Source of the DNA: Parafrigoribacterium_A sp035571875
Lineage (GTDB): Bacteria > Actinomycetota > Actinomycetes > Actinomycetales > Microbacteriaceae
NCBI GenBank assembly: GCA_035571875.1
Contig: DATNBR010000041.1
Location: 77,227 to 141,226 of the forward strand
Reading direction: 5' to 3'
Length of the DNA: 64,000 bases
Part shown: positions 42,512-52,185 of the stretch, piece by piece
Numbering within the stretch: the stretch's first letter is position 1
Layout of the letters: each line of letters starts with the position of its first letter
Notes under the pieces: generated by a model
Told to the model about the DNA's origin: nothing
What the model saw: only the letters and a program-made list of their open reading frames with translations
Databases searched by the model: none
Translations under genes and position numbers: made by a program

Positions 42512-45238
42512 ATGACGGTCAACGACCAGGACCCATATTCGGCGAATCACATCGATCAGGATCCAGAGGAAACCGCCGAATGGCAGGAATCCCTCGATGC
42601 TCTGGTCGCGACGCACGGGCGCCAGCGCGGCCGCGAGATCATGCTCAGCCTGCTGAAGCGCTCGAAGGATCTGCAGCTCGGTGTTCCGATGGTTCCGACC
42701 ACCGACTACATCAACACCATCGCCCCCGAAAACGAACCCGATTTCCCCGGCGACGAAGAGATCGAGCGTCGCTACCGCGCCTGGCTGCGCTGGAATGCCG
42801 CGATCATGGTGCACCGCGCCCAGCGCCCGGGTATCGCTGTCGGCGGCCACATCTCCACCTACGCCGGCTCGGCCACCCTGTACGAGGTCGGCAGCAACCA
42901 CTTCTTCCGCGGCCAGGATCACCCGAGCGGCGGCGACCAGGTGTTCTACCAGGGGCACGCCTCCCCCGGCATGTACGCCAGGGCCTTCCTCGAGGGCCGT
43001 CTCGATGAGAACCAGCTCGACGGCTTCCGCCAGGAGAAGTCGCACCCGAGCGGTGGCCTCTCCTCGTACCCGCACCCGCACCTCATGCCTGAGTTCTGGC
43101 AGTTCCCCACGGTGTCGATGGGCATCGGTCCGATCAACGCGATCTACCAGGCTCAGGCCAACCGCTACCTGACCAACCGCGGCATCAAGGATGTCTCCGA
43201 CAGCCACGTCTGGGCCTTCCTCGGTGACGGCGAGATGGACGAGGTCGAGAGCCGCGGCGCGCTGCAGTGGGCGGCGAACGACAATCTCGACAACCTCACC
43301 TTCGTCATCAACTGCAACCTGCAGCGCCTCGACGGGCCGGTTCGCGGCAACGGCAAGATCATCCAGGAGCTCGAGAGCTTCTTCCGCGGCGCCGGCTGGA
43401 ACGTCATCAAGGTCATCTGGGGTCGCGAGTGGGACAGCCTGCTGTCTCGCGACAGCGAGGGTGCGCTCGTCAACCTCATGAACGTCACTCCGGATGGCGA
43501 CTACCAGACCTACAAGGCCGAGAGCGGCGCCTACGTGCGCGAGAACTTCTTCGGCCGCGACCCGCGCGTCGCGGAACTGGTGAAGGACTACACCGATGAC
43601 CAGCTGTGGAGCCTCAAGCGCGGCGGCCACGACTACCGCAAGGTCTACGCGGCGTTCAAGGCGGCCACAGAGCACAAGGGCCAGCCGACGGTCATCCTCA
43701 CCAAGACCGTCAAGGGCTACGGCCTCGGGCCGTCCTTCGAGGGGCGCAACGCGACCCACCAGATGAAGAAGCTCACCCTCGACAACCTCAAGCAGTTCCG
43801 TGACGTCATGCACATTCCGATCACGGATGCGGTGCTCGAGGCAGACCCGTACCGCCCGCCGTTCTACCACCCGGGCCAGAACGACGAGGCGATCCAGTAC
43901 CTGCAGGAGCGACGCCGCGCGCTCGGCGGGTACCTGCCGGAGCGCCGCTCCCGGTACACGCAGATCTCGCTCTCCGAGGAGAGCGCCTACGAGGTCGCCA
44001 GGCGCGGCTCCGGCAAGCAGGAGATCGCGACCACCATGGCGTTCGCGAGGCTGCTCAAGGATCTGCTGAAGTCGAAGGAGTTCGGCCACCGCATCGTGCC
44101 GATCATTCCGGATGAGGCCCGCACCTTCGGCATGGACGCCTACTTCCCCACCGCAAAGATCTACAACCCCAACGGGCAGCATTACACCTCGGTGGACCGC
44201 GAGCTCCTGCTCGCCTACCAGGAGAGCGTGCAGGGGCAGATCCTGCACGTGGGCATCAATGAGGCTGGCGCGTTCTCGGCATTCACCGCGGCGGGCACCT
44301 CGTACTCCACCCACGGCGAGCCGCTCATCCCGGTCTACATCTTTTACTCCATGTTCGGCTTCCAGCGCACAGGAGACGCGATGTGGGCCGCGGGCGACCA
44401 GATGGCGCGCGGGTTCATCATGGGGGCCACCGCGGGTCGCACCACGCTCACCGGCGAGGGCCTCCAGCACGCGGACGGGCAGTCGCCGCTGCTCGCATCG
44501 ACCAACCCCTCGGTCGTCGCGTACGACCCCGCCTACGGTTATGAACTCGGCCTCATCGTGAAGGCGGGCCTCGAACGGATGTACGGCGGCAGCCATCCGC
44601 ATCCGGATGTCATGTACTACATCACCGTCTACAACGAGCCGATGAAGCAGCCGGCCGAACCCGAGAACCTCGACATCGACGGTCTTCTCCACGGCATCTA
44701 CCTGCTCAATAAGGCAGAGAACGTCGGACCGAAGGCGCAACTGCTTGCCTCCGGCGTGGCGGTGCCGTGGGCACTTGAGGCCCAGCAGTTGCTCGCCGAA
44801 GACTGGAACGTGGCCGCTGACGTGTGGTCCGTCACGTCGTGGGGCGAGTTGCGCCGCGATGGACTCGCCGCGCAGGAGCACAACTTCCTCAATCCCAACG
44901 AACAGCCCCAACAGCCGTACCTGACAGGCAAGCTGGAGGGCGCCGAGGGACCGTTCCTGGGGGTGAGTGACTACATGCACGCGGTGCCCGACCAGATTCG
45001 CCAGTTCGTTCCCGGCGACTACCTCACGCTCGGCGCCGACGACTATGGATTCTCCGACACTCGCGCGGCCGCCAGGCGGTTCTTCAAGATCGACGGACCG
45101 TCGCTCGTCGTGCGCACTCTGGAGGCCCTGGTCGCACGGGGCGAGATCGACCCGGGTGTTCCGCAGCAGGCGATCGATCGCTACCGACTGCACGACGTGA
45201 CAGCGGGAACCACCGGCTCGGCCGGTGGCGAGAGCTAG
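42512..45238 (+). CDS. aceE: pyruvate dehydrogenase E1, homodimeric
   Basis: Decarboxylates pyruvate with thiamine diphosphate and passes the acetyl group to the lipoyl arm of E2. The 908-residue chain is the single-subunit E1 type. Seen: HISTYAGSATLYEVGSNHFF, the ThDP/Mg motif GDGEMDEVESRGALQWAANDN ending in FVINCN, GHDYRKVYAAF, and the Pyr domain with EAGAFSAFTAAGTSY and FQRTGDAMWAAGDQMARGF. AGGTCAAGG immediately precedes the ATG. FasR follows 19 bases later, placing acetyl-CoA production in the same transcription unit as, or next to, fatty-acid synthesis. Confidence 0.97.
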   Translation: MTVNDQDPYSANHIDQDPEETAEWQESLDALVATHGRQRGREIMLSLLKRSKDLQLGVPMVPTTDYINTIAPENEPDFPGDEEIERRYRAWLRWNAAIMVHRAQRPGIAVGGHISTYAGSATLYEVGSNHFFRGQDHPSGGDQVFYQGHASPGMYARAFLEGRLDENQLDGFRQEKSHPSGGLSSYPHPHLMPEFWQFPTVSMGIGPINAIYQAQANRYLTNRGIKDVSDSHVWAFLGDGEMDEVESRGALQWAANDNLDNLTFVINCNLQRLDGPVRGNGKIIQELESFFRGAGWNVIKVIWGREWDSLLSRDSEGALVNLMNVTPDGDYQTYKAESGAYVRENFFGRDPRVAELVKDYTDDQLWSLKRGGHDYRKVYAAFKAATEHKGQPTVILTKTVKGYGLGPSFEGRNATHQMKKLTLDNLKQFRDVMHIPITDAVLEADPYRPPFYHPGQNDEAIQYLQERRRALGGYLPERRSRYTQISLSEESAYEVARRGSGKQEIATTMAFARLLKDLLKSKEFGHRIVPIIPDEARTFGMDAYFPTAKIYNPNGQHYTSVDRELLLAYQESVQGQILHVGINEAGAFSAFTAAGTSYSTHGEPLIPVYIFYSMFGFQRTGDAMWAAGDQMARGFIMGATAGRTTLTGEGLQHADGQSPLLASTNPSVVAYDPAYGYELGLIVKAGLERMYGGSHPHPDVMYYITVYNEPMKQPAEPENLDIDGLLHGIYLLNKAENVGPKAQLLASGVAVPWALEAQQLLAEDWNVAADVWSVTSWGELRRDGLAAQEHNFLNPNEQPQQPYLTGKLEGAEGPFLGVSDYMHAVPDQIRQFVPGDYLTLGADDYGFSDTRAAARRFFKIDGPSLVVRTLEALVARGEIDPGVPQQAIDRYRLHDVTAGTTGSAGGES

Positions 45239-45257
45239 ACGACAGGAACACGAGTAG

Positions 45258-46460
45258 ATGGCACCGGTGGCGCGCAGTAAGGAGCAGACGCTCGCGTGGC
45301 TGAAGACCGTCTCCGGCGAGCTGGCGACGGCGACGCTGAAGCGGTTGGATGACACCCTTCCCTGGTACGGCGACATGCCCCCGGGGCGGCGTTCCGCGGT
45401 CGGACTCGTGGCGCAGGCGGGCATCACCTCGTTCATCCACTGGTTCGACGACCCGGATTCCACGCCGTGGATCGCGGCAGACGTGTTCGGCGCGGCGCCG
45501 AGGGAACTGTTGCGCTCGGTGAGCCTCACCCAGACTCTGCAGCTCATCAAGGTGACCGTCGAGGTCGTCGAAGACCGCGTCAAGGGCCGCGACGAGTCGC
45601 TGCGCGAGGCGATCCTGCTGTACTCACGGGAGATCGCCTTCGCAGCGGCGGATGTCTACGCCCGTGCCGCCGAGGCACGCGGCCTCTGGGACGCGCGGCT
45701 CGAGGCGCTCGTGGTCGACTCGATTCTCAGCGGCGAATACGACGACGAACTGCCGTCCCGCATCGCCGCGCTCGGCTGGCACGGCCACGGCGAGGTGTGC
45801 GTGCTCGTGGGCACGGCACCGAAGATGCTCGACGTCGACATGCTGAGGCGCACGGCCCGCCATCTCGACGCCGACGTGCTGATCGGCGTGCAGGGAAGCC
45901 GACTGGTGCTCGTGATCGGTCGGGCGACGCCCTACGGCAGCGAACCCACGGACGCCACCGCGGATGCCCAGGTGCCGTTCCTCGACATCGCCAACGCCCT
46001 GGAGCCCGGCTTCGGTGACGGCTATCTCGTGCTCGGACACGAGGTGCCGAGCCTCGTCGACGCCTCGCGCAGCGCCAAGGCCGCACTCGCCGGCTTCGCT
46101 GTGGCCAGGTCGTGGCGCAACGCTCCGAGGCCCATGCTCGCCGACGACCTGCTCCCCGAGCGTGCCCTCGCCGGCGACGCGCTCGCGCGATCCACCCTCG
46201 TCAACCGCATCTATCGGCCGCTGCAGGCTCACTCCACCGAACTGCTCGCGACGCTCTGGTGCTACCTCGACAACGGCCGGTCCCTCGAGGCCACCGCGCG
46301 CGAACTGTTCGTGCACCCCAACACCGTGCGCTACCGGCTCAAGCGGGTATCCGAGGTCATCGGTTGGGATGCGACGGGAGCGCGCGAGTCGCTCATCCTG
46401 CAGGCTGCGCTCATCCTCGGCTCGATCGCCGAACCCGATGGGCCGCTGCGGCGGCGCTGA
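45258..46460 (+). CDS. fasR: PucR-type transcriptional regulator, FasR-like
   Basis: A 400-residue regulator. The N-terminal 250 residues are a helical and GGDEF-like effector region (LLRSVSLTQTLQLIKVTVEVVE is typical), and the C-terminal helix-turn-helix at about 330-380 reads LDNGRSLEATARELFVHPNTVRYRLKRV, the PucR/CdaR domain. Position directly upstream of fabD-fabH-acpP-fabF is that of FasR of Streptomyces and Mycobacterium, an activator of fatty-acid synthesis genes that senses long-chain acyl-CoA. The symbol is therefore from both sequence class and context. Its likely target is the promoter before fabD. Confidence 0.82.
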   Translation: MAPVARSKEQTLAWLKTVSGELATATLKRLDDTLPWYGDMPPGRRSAVGLVAQAGITSFIHWFDDPDSTPWIAADVFGAAPRELLRSVSLTQTLQLIKVTVEVVEDRVKGRDESLREAILLYSREIAFAAADVYARAAEARGLWDARLEALVVDSILSGEYDDELPSRIAALGWHGHGEVCVLVGTAPKMLDVDMLRRTARHLDADVLIGVQGSRLVLVIGRATPYGSEPTDATADAQVPFLDIANALEPGFGDGYLVLGHEVPSLVDASRSAKAALAGFAVARSWRNAPRPMLADDLLPERALAGDALARSTLVNRIYRPLQAHSTELLATLWCYLDNGRSLEATARELFVHPNTVRYRLKRVSEVIGWDATGARESLILQAALILGSIAEPDGPLRRR

Positions 46461-46499
46461 CCCCCGCTTGAGGAAACCACCAAAGCTCGACGTGTTCAT

Positions 46500-46505
46500 T
46501 AGGCT
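46500..46505 (+). promoter_or_regulatory. candidate -10 box of the fabD operon
   Basis: TAGGCT inside the inverted sequence ATTAGGCTTAAT, about 45 bases before the fabD GTG. A leader of about 39 nt would carry AGAGGAG, so this would not be a leaderless mRNA. It lies in the only spacer where FasR could act on the operon. Confidence 0.4.
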
Positions 46506-46550
46506 TAATCCACCGCCACCCCCGTTACTTCAGCAGAGGAGACTTGATCT

Positions 46551-47468
46551 GTGATCGTCGTCGTATGCCCCGGTCAGGGCTCCCAGACCCCGGGCTTCCT
46601 CGAGCCCTGGCTCGCTGAGCCGCGCTTCAGGGAGCACCTCGAGTCGCTGTCTGACGCCGCGGAGCTCGACCTCGTCAAGCACGGAACCGTGTCGGATGCC
46701 GACACCATCCGCGACACCGCCGTGGCCCAGCCGCTCATCGTCGCGGCGGGACTCGTCACTCTCGCCGCCCTGCTCGAGGGCCGAAGCGAGGCCATCGACG
46801 GCGTCGCCGGCCACTCCGTCGGTGAACTCACCGCCGCTGCAGCAGCGGGAATCCTGAGCGAAACGGATGCCATGACGCTCGTGCGCGAGCGTGGCACAGC
46901 GATGGCGGAGGCCGCGGCGCTCGCGGAGACCGGAATGAGTGCCGTCCTCGGCGCCGACGAGAGCGAGCTCCTCACCCTGCTCGGCGAACTGGACCTCGAG
47001 CCCGCCAACTTCAACGGTGGCGGTCAGATCGTCGTCGCGGGCACACTCGGTGCCCTCGCGAAACTCAAAGAGAATCCGCCGAGCGGCTCGCGGGTCATTC
47101 CGTTGCAGGTCGCCGGCGCCTTCCACACGCGCTACATGAAGCCCGCCGTCGAGCACCTCCGTGCCGTTGCCGGCGGTCTCGAGCGCAACGATCCCACGAT
47201 TCCGATCTGGAGCAACCACGACGGCGCTCAGGTGACGTCGGGCAGTGACTTCGTCGACCTTCTCGTGGGCCAGGTGTCGTCGCCGGTACGGTGGGACAAG
47301 ACAATGGAGGCCTTCGCGGCCGCCGGAGTCACGGGCGTCATCGAGGTCGCACCGGCCGGCGCGCTCGTCGGCCTCGCGCGGCGCGGACTCAAGGGAGTGC
47401 CGACCGTGGCGATCAAGAGCCCTGACGACCTGGCTGCGGCCCACGAACTGATGGACAGTGCACGATGA
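46551..47468 (+). CDS. fabD: malonyl-CoA:ACP transacylase
   Basis: Loads malonyl groups onto acyl carrier protein for fatty-acid elongation. The 305 residues show the N-terminal CPGQGSQTPG, the nucleophile Ser89 in GHSVGE, Gln/Arg contacts (LVRERGTAM) and the catalytic His in VAGAFHTRYM. The start is GTG 46551, with AGAGGAG at good spacing. The stop overlaps the fabH ATG by four bases. First gene of the type II fatty-acid operon. Confidence 0.96.
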   Translation: MIVVVCPGQGSQTPGFLEPWLAEPRFREHLESLSDAAELDLVKHGTVSDADTIRDTAVAQPLIVAAGLVTLAALLEGRSEAIDGVAGHSVGELTAAAAAGILSETDAMTLVRERGTAMAEAAALAETGMSAVLGADESELLTLLGELDLEPANFNGGGQIVVAGTLGALAKLKENPPSGSRVIPLQVAGAFHTRYMKPAVEHLRAVAGGLERNDPTIPIWSNHDGAQVTSGSDFVDLLVGQVSSPVRWDKTMEAFAAAGVTGVIEVAPAGALVGLARRGLKGVPTVAIKSPDDLAAAHELMDSAR

Positions 47469-48469
47469 CCCACCCCACGCTTCAGCAGTCCAGCGGACCG
47501 CGCTTCACGCGCATCTACAGCTATGGCGCAGCCCGCGGCGACCTCGTCGTGCCGAACGACGATCTGGTGGGCCCGATCAACTCGAGCGACGAGTGGATTC
47601 AGCAGCGCACCGGCATCATCACGCGCACCCGCGCCTCGCACGAGGTGCTCGCCGTAGATCTCGCGACGGATGCGGCGAGGGAGGCCATCGAGAAGTCGGG
47701 TGTGGCTGCCGCCGACATCGACCTCGTGATCATCGCGACCATCAGCAACTCGCGACAGACCCCGTCCATGGCCGCGGTCGTCGCCGATCGGGTCGGATCC
47801 AATCCGGCAGCGGCGTACGACACGAACGCGGCCTGCGCCGGCTTCAGTTACGCGGTCACCCAGGCCGACGCGCTCATCCGCACCGGAGCCGCACACTATG
47901 CGCTCGTCATCGGCGCGGAGAAGCTCTCCGACGTCGTCGACCCGAACGAGCGCTCGATCTCCTTCCTCCTCGGCGACGGCGCCGGCGCCGTGGTGATCGG
48001 CCCGAGCGAGACACCGGGCATCGCCGCAGCGGTCTGGGGTTCCGACGGCTCCAAGGCGGATGCCGTGGGAATGAACGCGACACTGGTCGAGTTTCGAGAC
48101 GGCACGGCCGCCTGGCCGACCCTCCGCCAGGAGGGACAGACCGTGTTCCGCTGGGCCGTCTGGGAGATGGCCAAGGTGGCCAAGCAGGCTCTCGAGGTGG
48201 CAGGCGTCACGGCAGACGACCTCGCCGCCTTCATCCCGCACCAGGCGAACATGCGCATCATCGACGAGTTCGCCAAGCAGTTGGGACTCCCCGATACCGT
48301 GGCCATCGCCCGAGACATCGCGACGACCGGCAACACCTCGGCCGCCTCGATTCCGCTGGCGACCCACAGACTGCTCGCCGAGCATCCGGAACTCAGCGGC
48401 GGGTTGGCGCTGCAGATCGGCTTCGGCGCCGGACTCGTCTTCGGCGCTCAGGTGGTCGTACTGCCGTAA
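47465..48469 (+). CDS. fabH: 3-oxoacyl-ACP synthase III
   Basis: Condenses acetyl- or branched acyl-CoA primers with malonyl-ACP to begin chain synthesis. The 334 residues show catalytic Cys124 in DTNAACAGFSYAV, His in FIPHQANMRI and Asn in TTGNTSAASIPL; the SDEWIQQRTGI N-terminal motif is typical. It starts inside the fabD stop (ATGA). In actinobacteria FabH selects branched primers and so sets the iso/anteiso composition. Confidence 0.96.
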   Translation: MTHPTLQQSSGPRFTRIYSYGAARGDLVVPNDDLVGPINSSDEWIQQRTGIITRTRASHEVLAVDLATDAAREAIEKSGVAAADIDLVIIATISNSRQTPSMAAVVADRVGSNPAAAYDTNAACAGFSYAVTQADALIRTGAAHYALVIGAEKLSDVVDPNERSISFLLGDGAGAVVIGPSETPGIAAAVWGSDGSKADAVGMNATLVEFRDGTAAWPTLRQEGQTVFRWAVWEMAKVAKQALEVAGVTADDLAAFIPHQANMRIIDEFAKQLGLPDTVAIARDIATTGNTSAASIPLATHRLLAEHPELSGGLALQIGFGAGLVFGAQVVVLP

Positions 48470-48537
48470 TGGCGGGCCACGGCAGCTCGCTGCCCTAAAC
48501 TAATTCACGGTCAAACGACACCCCAAGGAGAATCACA

Positions 48538-48786
48538 ATGGCATTGTCCACCGAAGAAGTTCTGGCCGGCCTGGCAGAGCTCATCAATGACGAAACCGGC
48601 ATCGCGACCGACACCGTCGAGCTCGACAAGTCGTTCACGGACGACCTGGACATCGACTCGATCTCGATGATGACCATTGTCGTCAACGCAGAAGAGAAGT
48701 TCGACGTGAAGATCCCCGACGACGAGGTCAAGAACCTCAAGACGGTCGGCGACGCAGTCAGTTTCATCACCGCAGCACAGGCGTAA
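48538..48786 (+). CDS. acpP: acyl carrier protein
   Basis: An 82-residue acidic four-helix carrier of fatty acyl chains. The phosphopantetheine site is Ser41 in LDIDSISMM, where the usual Leu after the Ser is Ile. CAAGGAGAA lies just before the ATG. It sits between the two condensing enzymes, 68 bases after fabH and 91 before fabF. Confidence 0.96.
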   Translation: MALSTEEVLAGLAELINDETGIATDTVELDKSFTDDLDIDSISMMTIVVNAEEKFDVKIPDDEVKNLKTVGDAVSFITAAQA

Positions 48787-48877
48787 CAGCGGCTGGGGTC
48801 GGCACTCCAACGAGACCCGGCCCCGCCACCGTACCCACTTCGGCAACCGCACCGCCCGAATCCACGAGAGAGATGCA

Positions 48878-50116
48878 ATGACCACCAAGAAGATCGTCGT
48901 CACCGGGCTGGGAACTTCCTCCCCCCTCGGCGGAAACGTCGAAGACACTTGGCGTGCGCTTCTCGCTGGCGAGTCCGGTGTGCACTCCCTTCAGCACGAC
49001 TGGGTCGAGCAGTACGACCTGCCCGTCACCTTCGCTGCCGAAGCGCGCGTGCGACCGGAGGAGGTGCTTGACCGCCCCGAGGCGAAACGACTCGACCCCT
49101 CGTCGCAGTTCGCCGTGATCTCTGCCCAGGAGGCATGGCTGGATGCCGGTGCTCCGGATGTAGAGCCAGAACGACTCGGCGTCGACTACGCGACGGGCAT
49201 CGGCGGCCTGTGGAGTCTCCTCAACGCGTGGGACACCCTGCGCGAGAAGGGGCCGCGGCGCGTCTTGCCCATGACCGTGCCGATGCTGATGCCGAACGCA
49301 GCGTCCGCCGCGATCTCCATGAAGTTCCACGCGCGCGCCTTCGCGCGCACCGTGGCTTCGGCCTGCGCCTCGAGCACCGAGTCGATTGCGAACGCCTACG
49401 AGCACCTTCAGCTCGGGCTCGCCGACGTGATCATCGCCGGCGGCACCGAATCCGCGATTCACCCCATCACGCTCGCCGCCTTCTCCTCCATGCAGGCTCT
49501 GTCGAAGCGCAACGATTCTCCCGAGACCGCATCACGCCCGTACAACATCGACCGTGACGGCTTCGTCATGGGCGAGGGTGCGGCCAGCGTGGTGCTCGAG
49601 ACCGAGGAGCACGCGCTCGCTCGCGGCGCCCACATCTACGCAGAGCTCGCCGGCGGCGGCGTCACCGCGGATTCGTACCACATCACGGCCAACGACCCGG
49701 AGGGTCAGGGAGCGTCCCGCGCCATCGCGCTCGCGCTCGACCACGCGGGCGCCTCCCCGGATGACGTGGCCCACATCAACGCGCACGCCACGAGCACCCC
49801 GGTCGGCGACGTCGCCGAGTATGCGGCGCTCAAGGTCGCCTTCGGAGACCGCCTGCACGACATCCCGGTGTCGGCCACGAAGGGTGCGACCGGCCACCTG
49901 CTGGGCGGTACCGGTGCGCTCGAGGCGATCTTCACCATCCTCGCCCTGCAGGAGCGCACGGCGCCTCCCACGATCAACCTCACCGAGCAGGACCCGGCGA
50001 TCCCGCTGGATGTGGTGACGTCCCCGCGCGCGCTTGGCGACGGACAACTGCTCGCCATCAGCAACTCCTTCGGTTTCGGCGGACACAACGCCGTCGTGGC
50101 ATTCAGGAGCATCTAA
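48878..50116 (+). CDS. fabF: 3-oxoacyl-ACP synthase II
   Basis: Main elongating condensing enzyme. The 412 residues contain the nucleophile Cys163 in VASACASSTE and the two catalytic histidines in NAHATSTPVGD and SATKGATGHLLGG, with the terminal NSFGFGGHNA loop. Length and motifs are those of bacterial FabF. Last gene of the fatty-acid operon; a weak hairpin overlaps its stop. No fabG or fabI is present here. Confidence 0.96.
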   Translation: MTTKKIVVTGLGTSSPLGGNVEDTWRALLAGESGVHSLQHDWVEQYDLPVTFAAEARVRPEEVLDRPEAKRLDPSSQFAVISAQEAWLDAGAPDVEPERLGVDYATGIGGLWSLLNAWDTLREKGPRRVLPMTVPMLMPNAASAAISMKFHARAFARTVASACASSTESIANAYEHLQLGLADVIIAGGTESAIHPITLAAFSSMQALSKRNDSPETASRPYNIDRDGFVMGEGAASVVLETEEHALARGAHIYAELAGGGVTADSYHITANDPEGQGASRAIALALDHAGASPDDVAHINAHATSTPVGDVAEYAALKVAFGDRLHDIPVSATKGATGHLLGGTGALEAIFTILALQERTAPPTINLTEQDPAIPLDVVTSPRALGDGQLLAISNSFGFGGHNAVVAFRSI

Positions 50117-50134
50117 GCCGGAACTCCCCCGGCT
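50116..50134 (+). terminator. weak hairpin after fabF
   Basis: AGCCGG and CCGGCT with an eight-base loop, beginning at the last base of the fabF stop, followed by CTCCTT. It may end the fab operon or simply occur before the glycosyltransferase start at 50141. Confidence 0.35.
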
Positions 50135-50140
50135 CTCCTT

Positions 50141-51322
50141 ATGCGTATCGCCATCGTCAGTGACTATTTCCTCGACTACGTCGGGGGCGCGCAGACCTCA
50201 ATGCGGCAGCAGCAGCTTGCGCTCGAAGCGGCTGGACACACCGTGGTCATGGTCTCCGCGTCACGAGGCCTCTGGTTCGGCGGCGTGCGCGAGGTGGCCG
50301 ACGGCATCCGGATTCACCCCAACTTCACCATTCCCGGCCTCCAGCTGCCGATCATGCCGAACAATCGCCGCAATCGCGCGGTGCTCGAACGCTTCTTCCG
50401 GGAACAGTCCATCGATGTGGTGCACCTGCAGACGGAGTTCGCGCTCGCCCATGCGGCGACCGAGGTCGCCCGAAAGTTGGGCATCCGTGTCGTACACACG
50501 GTGCACACGTTCTACTGGGCAAGCGACGGTGGGCCTCAGGCCTCTGTCGCGTGGTTCCTCCGCTGGGGGCTCGAACTCGTCTCGAAGTCGACGATTCCGC
50601 GACTGAATTTCACTCCGCGCGCGGCGGACAATCTGCTGCGGAACCTCACGCTCGGAATGGCGCTGCTCGTCGACCGCGTCGTGTCGCCCTCCGCCCACCA
50701 GGCCAGGGACCTTGCCGATGCGGGGGTTCCGGGCGAGATCGCCCTGGTGCCGAACCCGATCGCAACCTCGCCGCGGCCATCCGCGCCGCTGCCTGCCGAC
50801 GGTACGCCGAACTTCCTCTGGGTGGCGAGGTGCGAGGGGGTCAAGCGGCCGCTCGTCTTCGCTCGAGCAGCCGTCGCGGCGCTCGAGCGCACGGGCGACG
50901 CGTTCACCGTCGACTTCGTCGGTGAGGGCGCAGAACTCGCCGAGCTGAAGTCGATCGTGGCCGGGCATCCGCAGATCCGAGTGCGAGGCGCGCTGCCGCA
51001 CGACGCCGTTCTCGACCTCATGGATGCCTCATCCGCGGTCGTGCTGACCTCCCTCGGTTTCGACAATCAACCGATGACCATCGCCGAGGCCGTCAGTCGT
51101 GAGCGGGGCGTGCTCTACTGCGATCCGAAGCTGCGGGAGGGACTGCAGCACGCGGGCTTCCTCTCCGAGACGCCGGACGAGGCGGGCCTCGCCGACGCGC
51201 TCGTCGCGCTCGTCACCGACCGCACCCTTCTGGCGCAGATCTCGAAGGGGGCGCTCATCGATCGCGAGGCGTTCGCACCCGCCGCCTACGTCGAGCGCAT
51301 CGTGGATGTCTACACGTCCTGA
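50141..51322 (+). CDS. glycosyltransferase family 4
   Basis: A 393-residue two-Rossmann-domain glycosyltransferase of the GT4 (GT-B) type. The N-terminal acceptor domain starts MRIAIVSDYFLDYVGGAQTS, with VVHLQTEF and HTVHTFYW; the C-terminal donor domain has FLWVARCEGVKRP, DFVGEGAEL and, in place of the usual EGFG, TSLGFDNQPMTIAEA, which supplies the nucleotide-contacting Glu. The product is likely a glycolipid or surface glycan, which would suit its position behind the fatty-acid operon, but donor and acceptor are unknown. Only 24 bases separate it from fabF. Confidence 0.88.
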   Translation: MRIAIVSDYFLDYVGGAQTSMRQQQLALEAAGHTVVMVSASRGLWFGGVREVADGIRIHPNFTIPGLQLPIMPNNRRNRAVLERFFREQSIDVVHLQTEFALAHAATEVARKLGIRVVHTVHTFYWASDGGPQASVAWFLRWGLELVSKSTIPRLNFTPRAADNLLRNLTLGMALLVDRVVSPSAHQARDLADAGVPGEIALVPNPIATSPRPSAPLPADGTPNFLWVARCEGVKRPLVFARAAVAALERTGDAFTVDFVGEGAELAELKSIVAGHPQIRVRGALPHDAVLDLMDASSAVVLTSLGFDNQPMTIAEAVSRERGVLYCDPKLREGLQHAGFLSETPDEAGLADALVALVTDRTLLAQISKGALIDREAFAPAAYVERIVDVYTS

Positions 51323-51475
51323 CGCCGTGAAGACCGTCGCCGCTCCCGTCTTGCCACATTCAGGATGCCAGCGCTTGCAGTGAAGGTGCCAGCCCGAGAT
51401 TGCTGCTGAAGCGGCTCGCGGCTCCTGCATTTGGCGAAATACGCGCGGCAGCAGTCGTCATCGGAGCTGACTGAG

Positions 51476-51979
51476 TTAGCCGACCTTGTGCAGCCAGATG
51501 ACCTGGCTGTCGTCGCTCGCGTGCCTGAAGGCCTCGAGCTCGTCATCCCAGGCCTGGCCTAGCGCGAGGCGCAGTTCGCGATGCAGCTCGAAGGCGTCTG
51601 ACCCGGCCAGTTCCATGGCGTAGCGCACGCGGTCCTCGGGGATCACGACATTGCCCGCGGTGTCGAGCTGGGCGAAGAAGATGCCGAGGTCCGGCGTGTG
51701 CATCCATCGACCGCCGTCGCTACCCGGGGTCGGGTCCTCCGTGACTTCGTAGCGCAGGTGCTCCCAGCCGCGGAGGGCCGAGGCGAGAGCGGCGCCAGTA
51801 CCCTGGCTGCCCTCCCAGTAGAACTCGGTGCGCATGGCGCCCTTGAGCACCGGCTGCTCTGCCCAGGTGAAATTCACGGCGCGCTCAAGGGCGCGCCCTG
51901 CTGCCCACTCGATGTGCGGGCAGAGTGCACGAGGCGAGGAGTGCACGTACAGCACTCCCCGAGCGGTTGCTGCAGCCAC
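51476..51979 (-). CDS. DUF3145 protein
   Basis: A 167-residue protein of DUF3145, an actinobacteria-restricted family usually close to fatty-acid synthesis genes. It begins MAAATARGVLYVHSSPRALCPHIEWAAG and ends with a region containing LALGQAWDDELEAFRHA. The start is GTG 51979 because GGAGTTATT precedes it at ribosome-binding distance and the family starts there; the open frame continues upstream without similarity. No enzyme motif is apparent. Function unknown. Confidence 0.85.
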   Translation of the reverse strand: MAAATARGVLYVHSSPRALCPHIEWAAGRALERAVNFTWAEQPVLKGAMRTEFYWEGSQGTGAALASALRGWEHLRYEVTEDPTPGSDGGRWMHTPDLGIFFAQLDTAGNVVIPEDRVRYAMELAGSDAFELHRELRLALGQAWDDELEAFRHASDDSQVIWLHKVG

Positions 51980-52123
51980 AATAACTCCATTCGGTTGAGG
52001 TGCGACTTCCCCATCGACCTCTGAATGGTGTGCTGCTTCGTGTTCAGTTGAACGGCATCCGAACGAGTCACTAGCCGTTGCTTGAATTATCCCCGATAAC
52101 GGGCACAAATAACAACTGTGTGA

Positions 52124-52158
52124 TTACTGTGTCTCGCGCGCGGTTATATACTCCGTAT
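52124..52158 (+). promoter_or_regulatory. promoter and likely autoregulatory operator of the PadR gene
   Basis: TTACTG, a 17-base spacer and TATACT form a near-consensus sigma-70 type promoter, rare in this window. The inverted repeat ATACTCCGTAT (ATAC-N3-GTAT) overlaps the -10 box, where PadR repressors commonly bind their own promoters. Confidence 0.65.
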
Positions 52159-52185
52159 GGTTTTTACGATTTCAGGGCGAGGGAC

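Noticed and set aside
42506..45583. Open frame of about 1025 codons antisense to aceE
   Set aside because: It mirrors the aceE codon structure and has a composition typical of a shadow frame. No ribosome binding site or family motif.
51323..51475. 153-base spacer after the glycosyltransferase gene, checked for an RNA or small gene
   Set aside because: No cloverleaf, ribosome binding site or convincing small frame was found.
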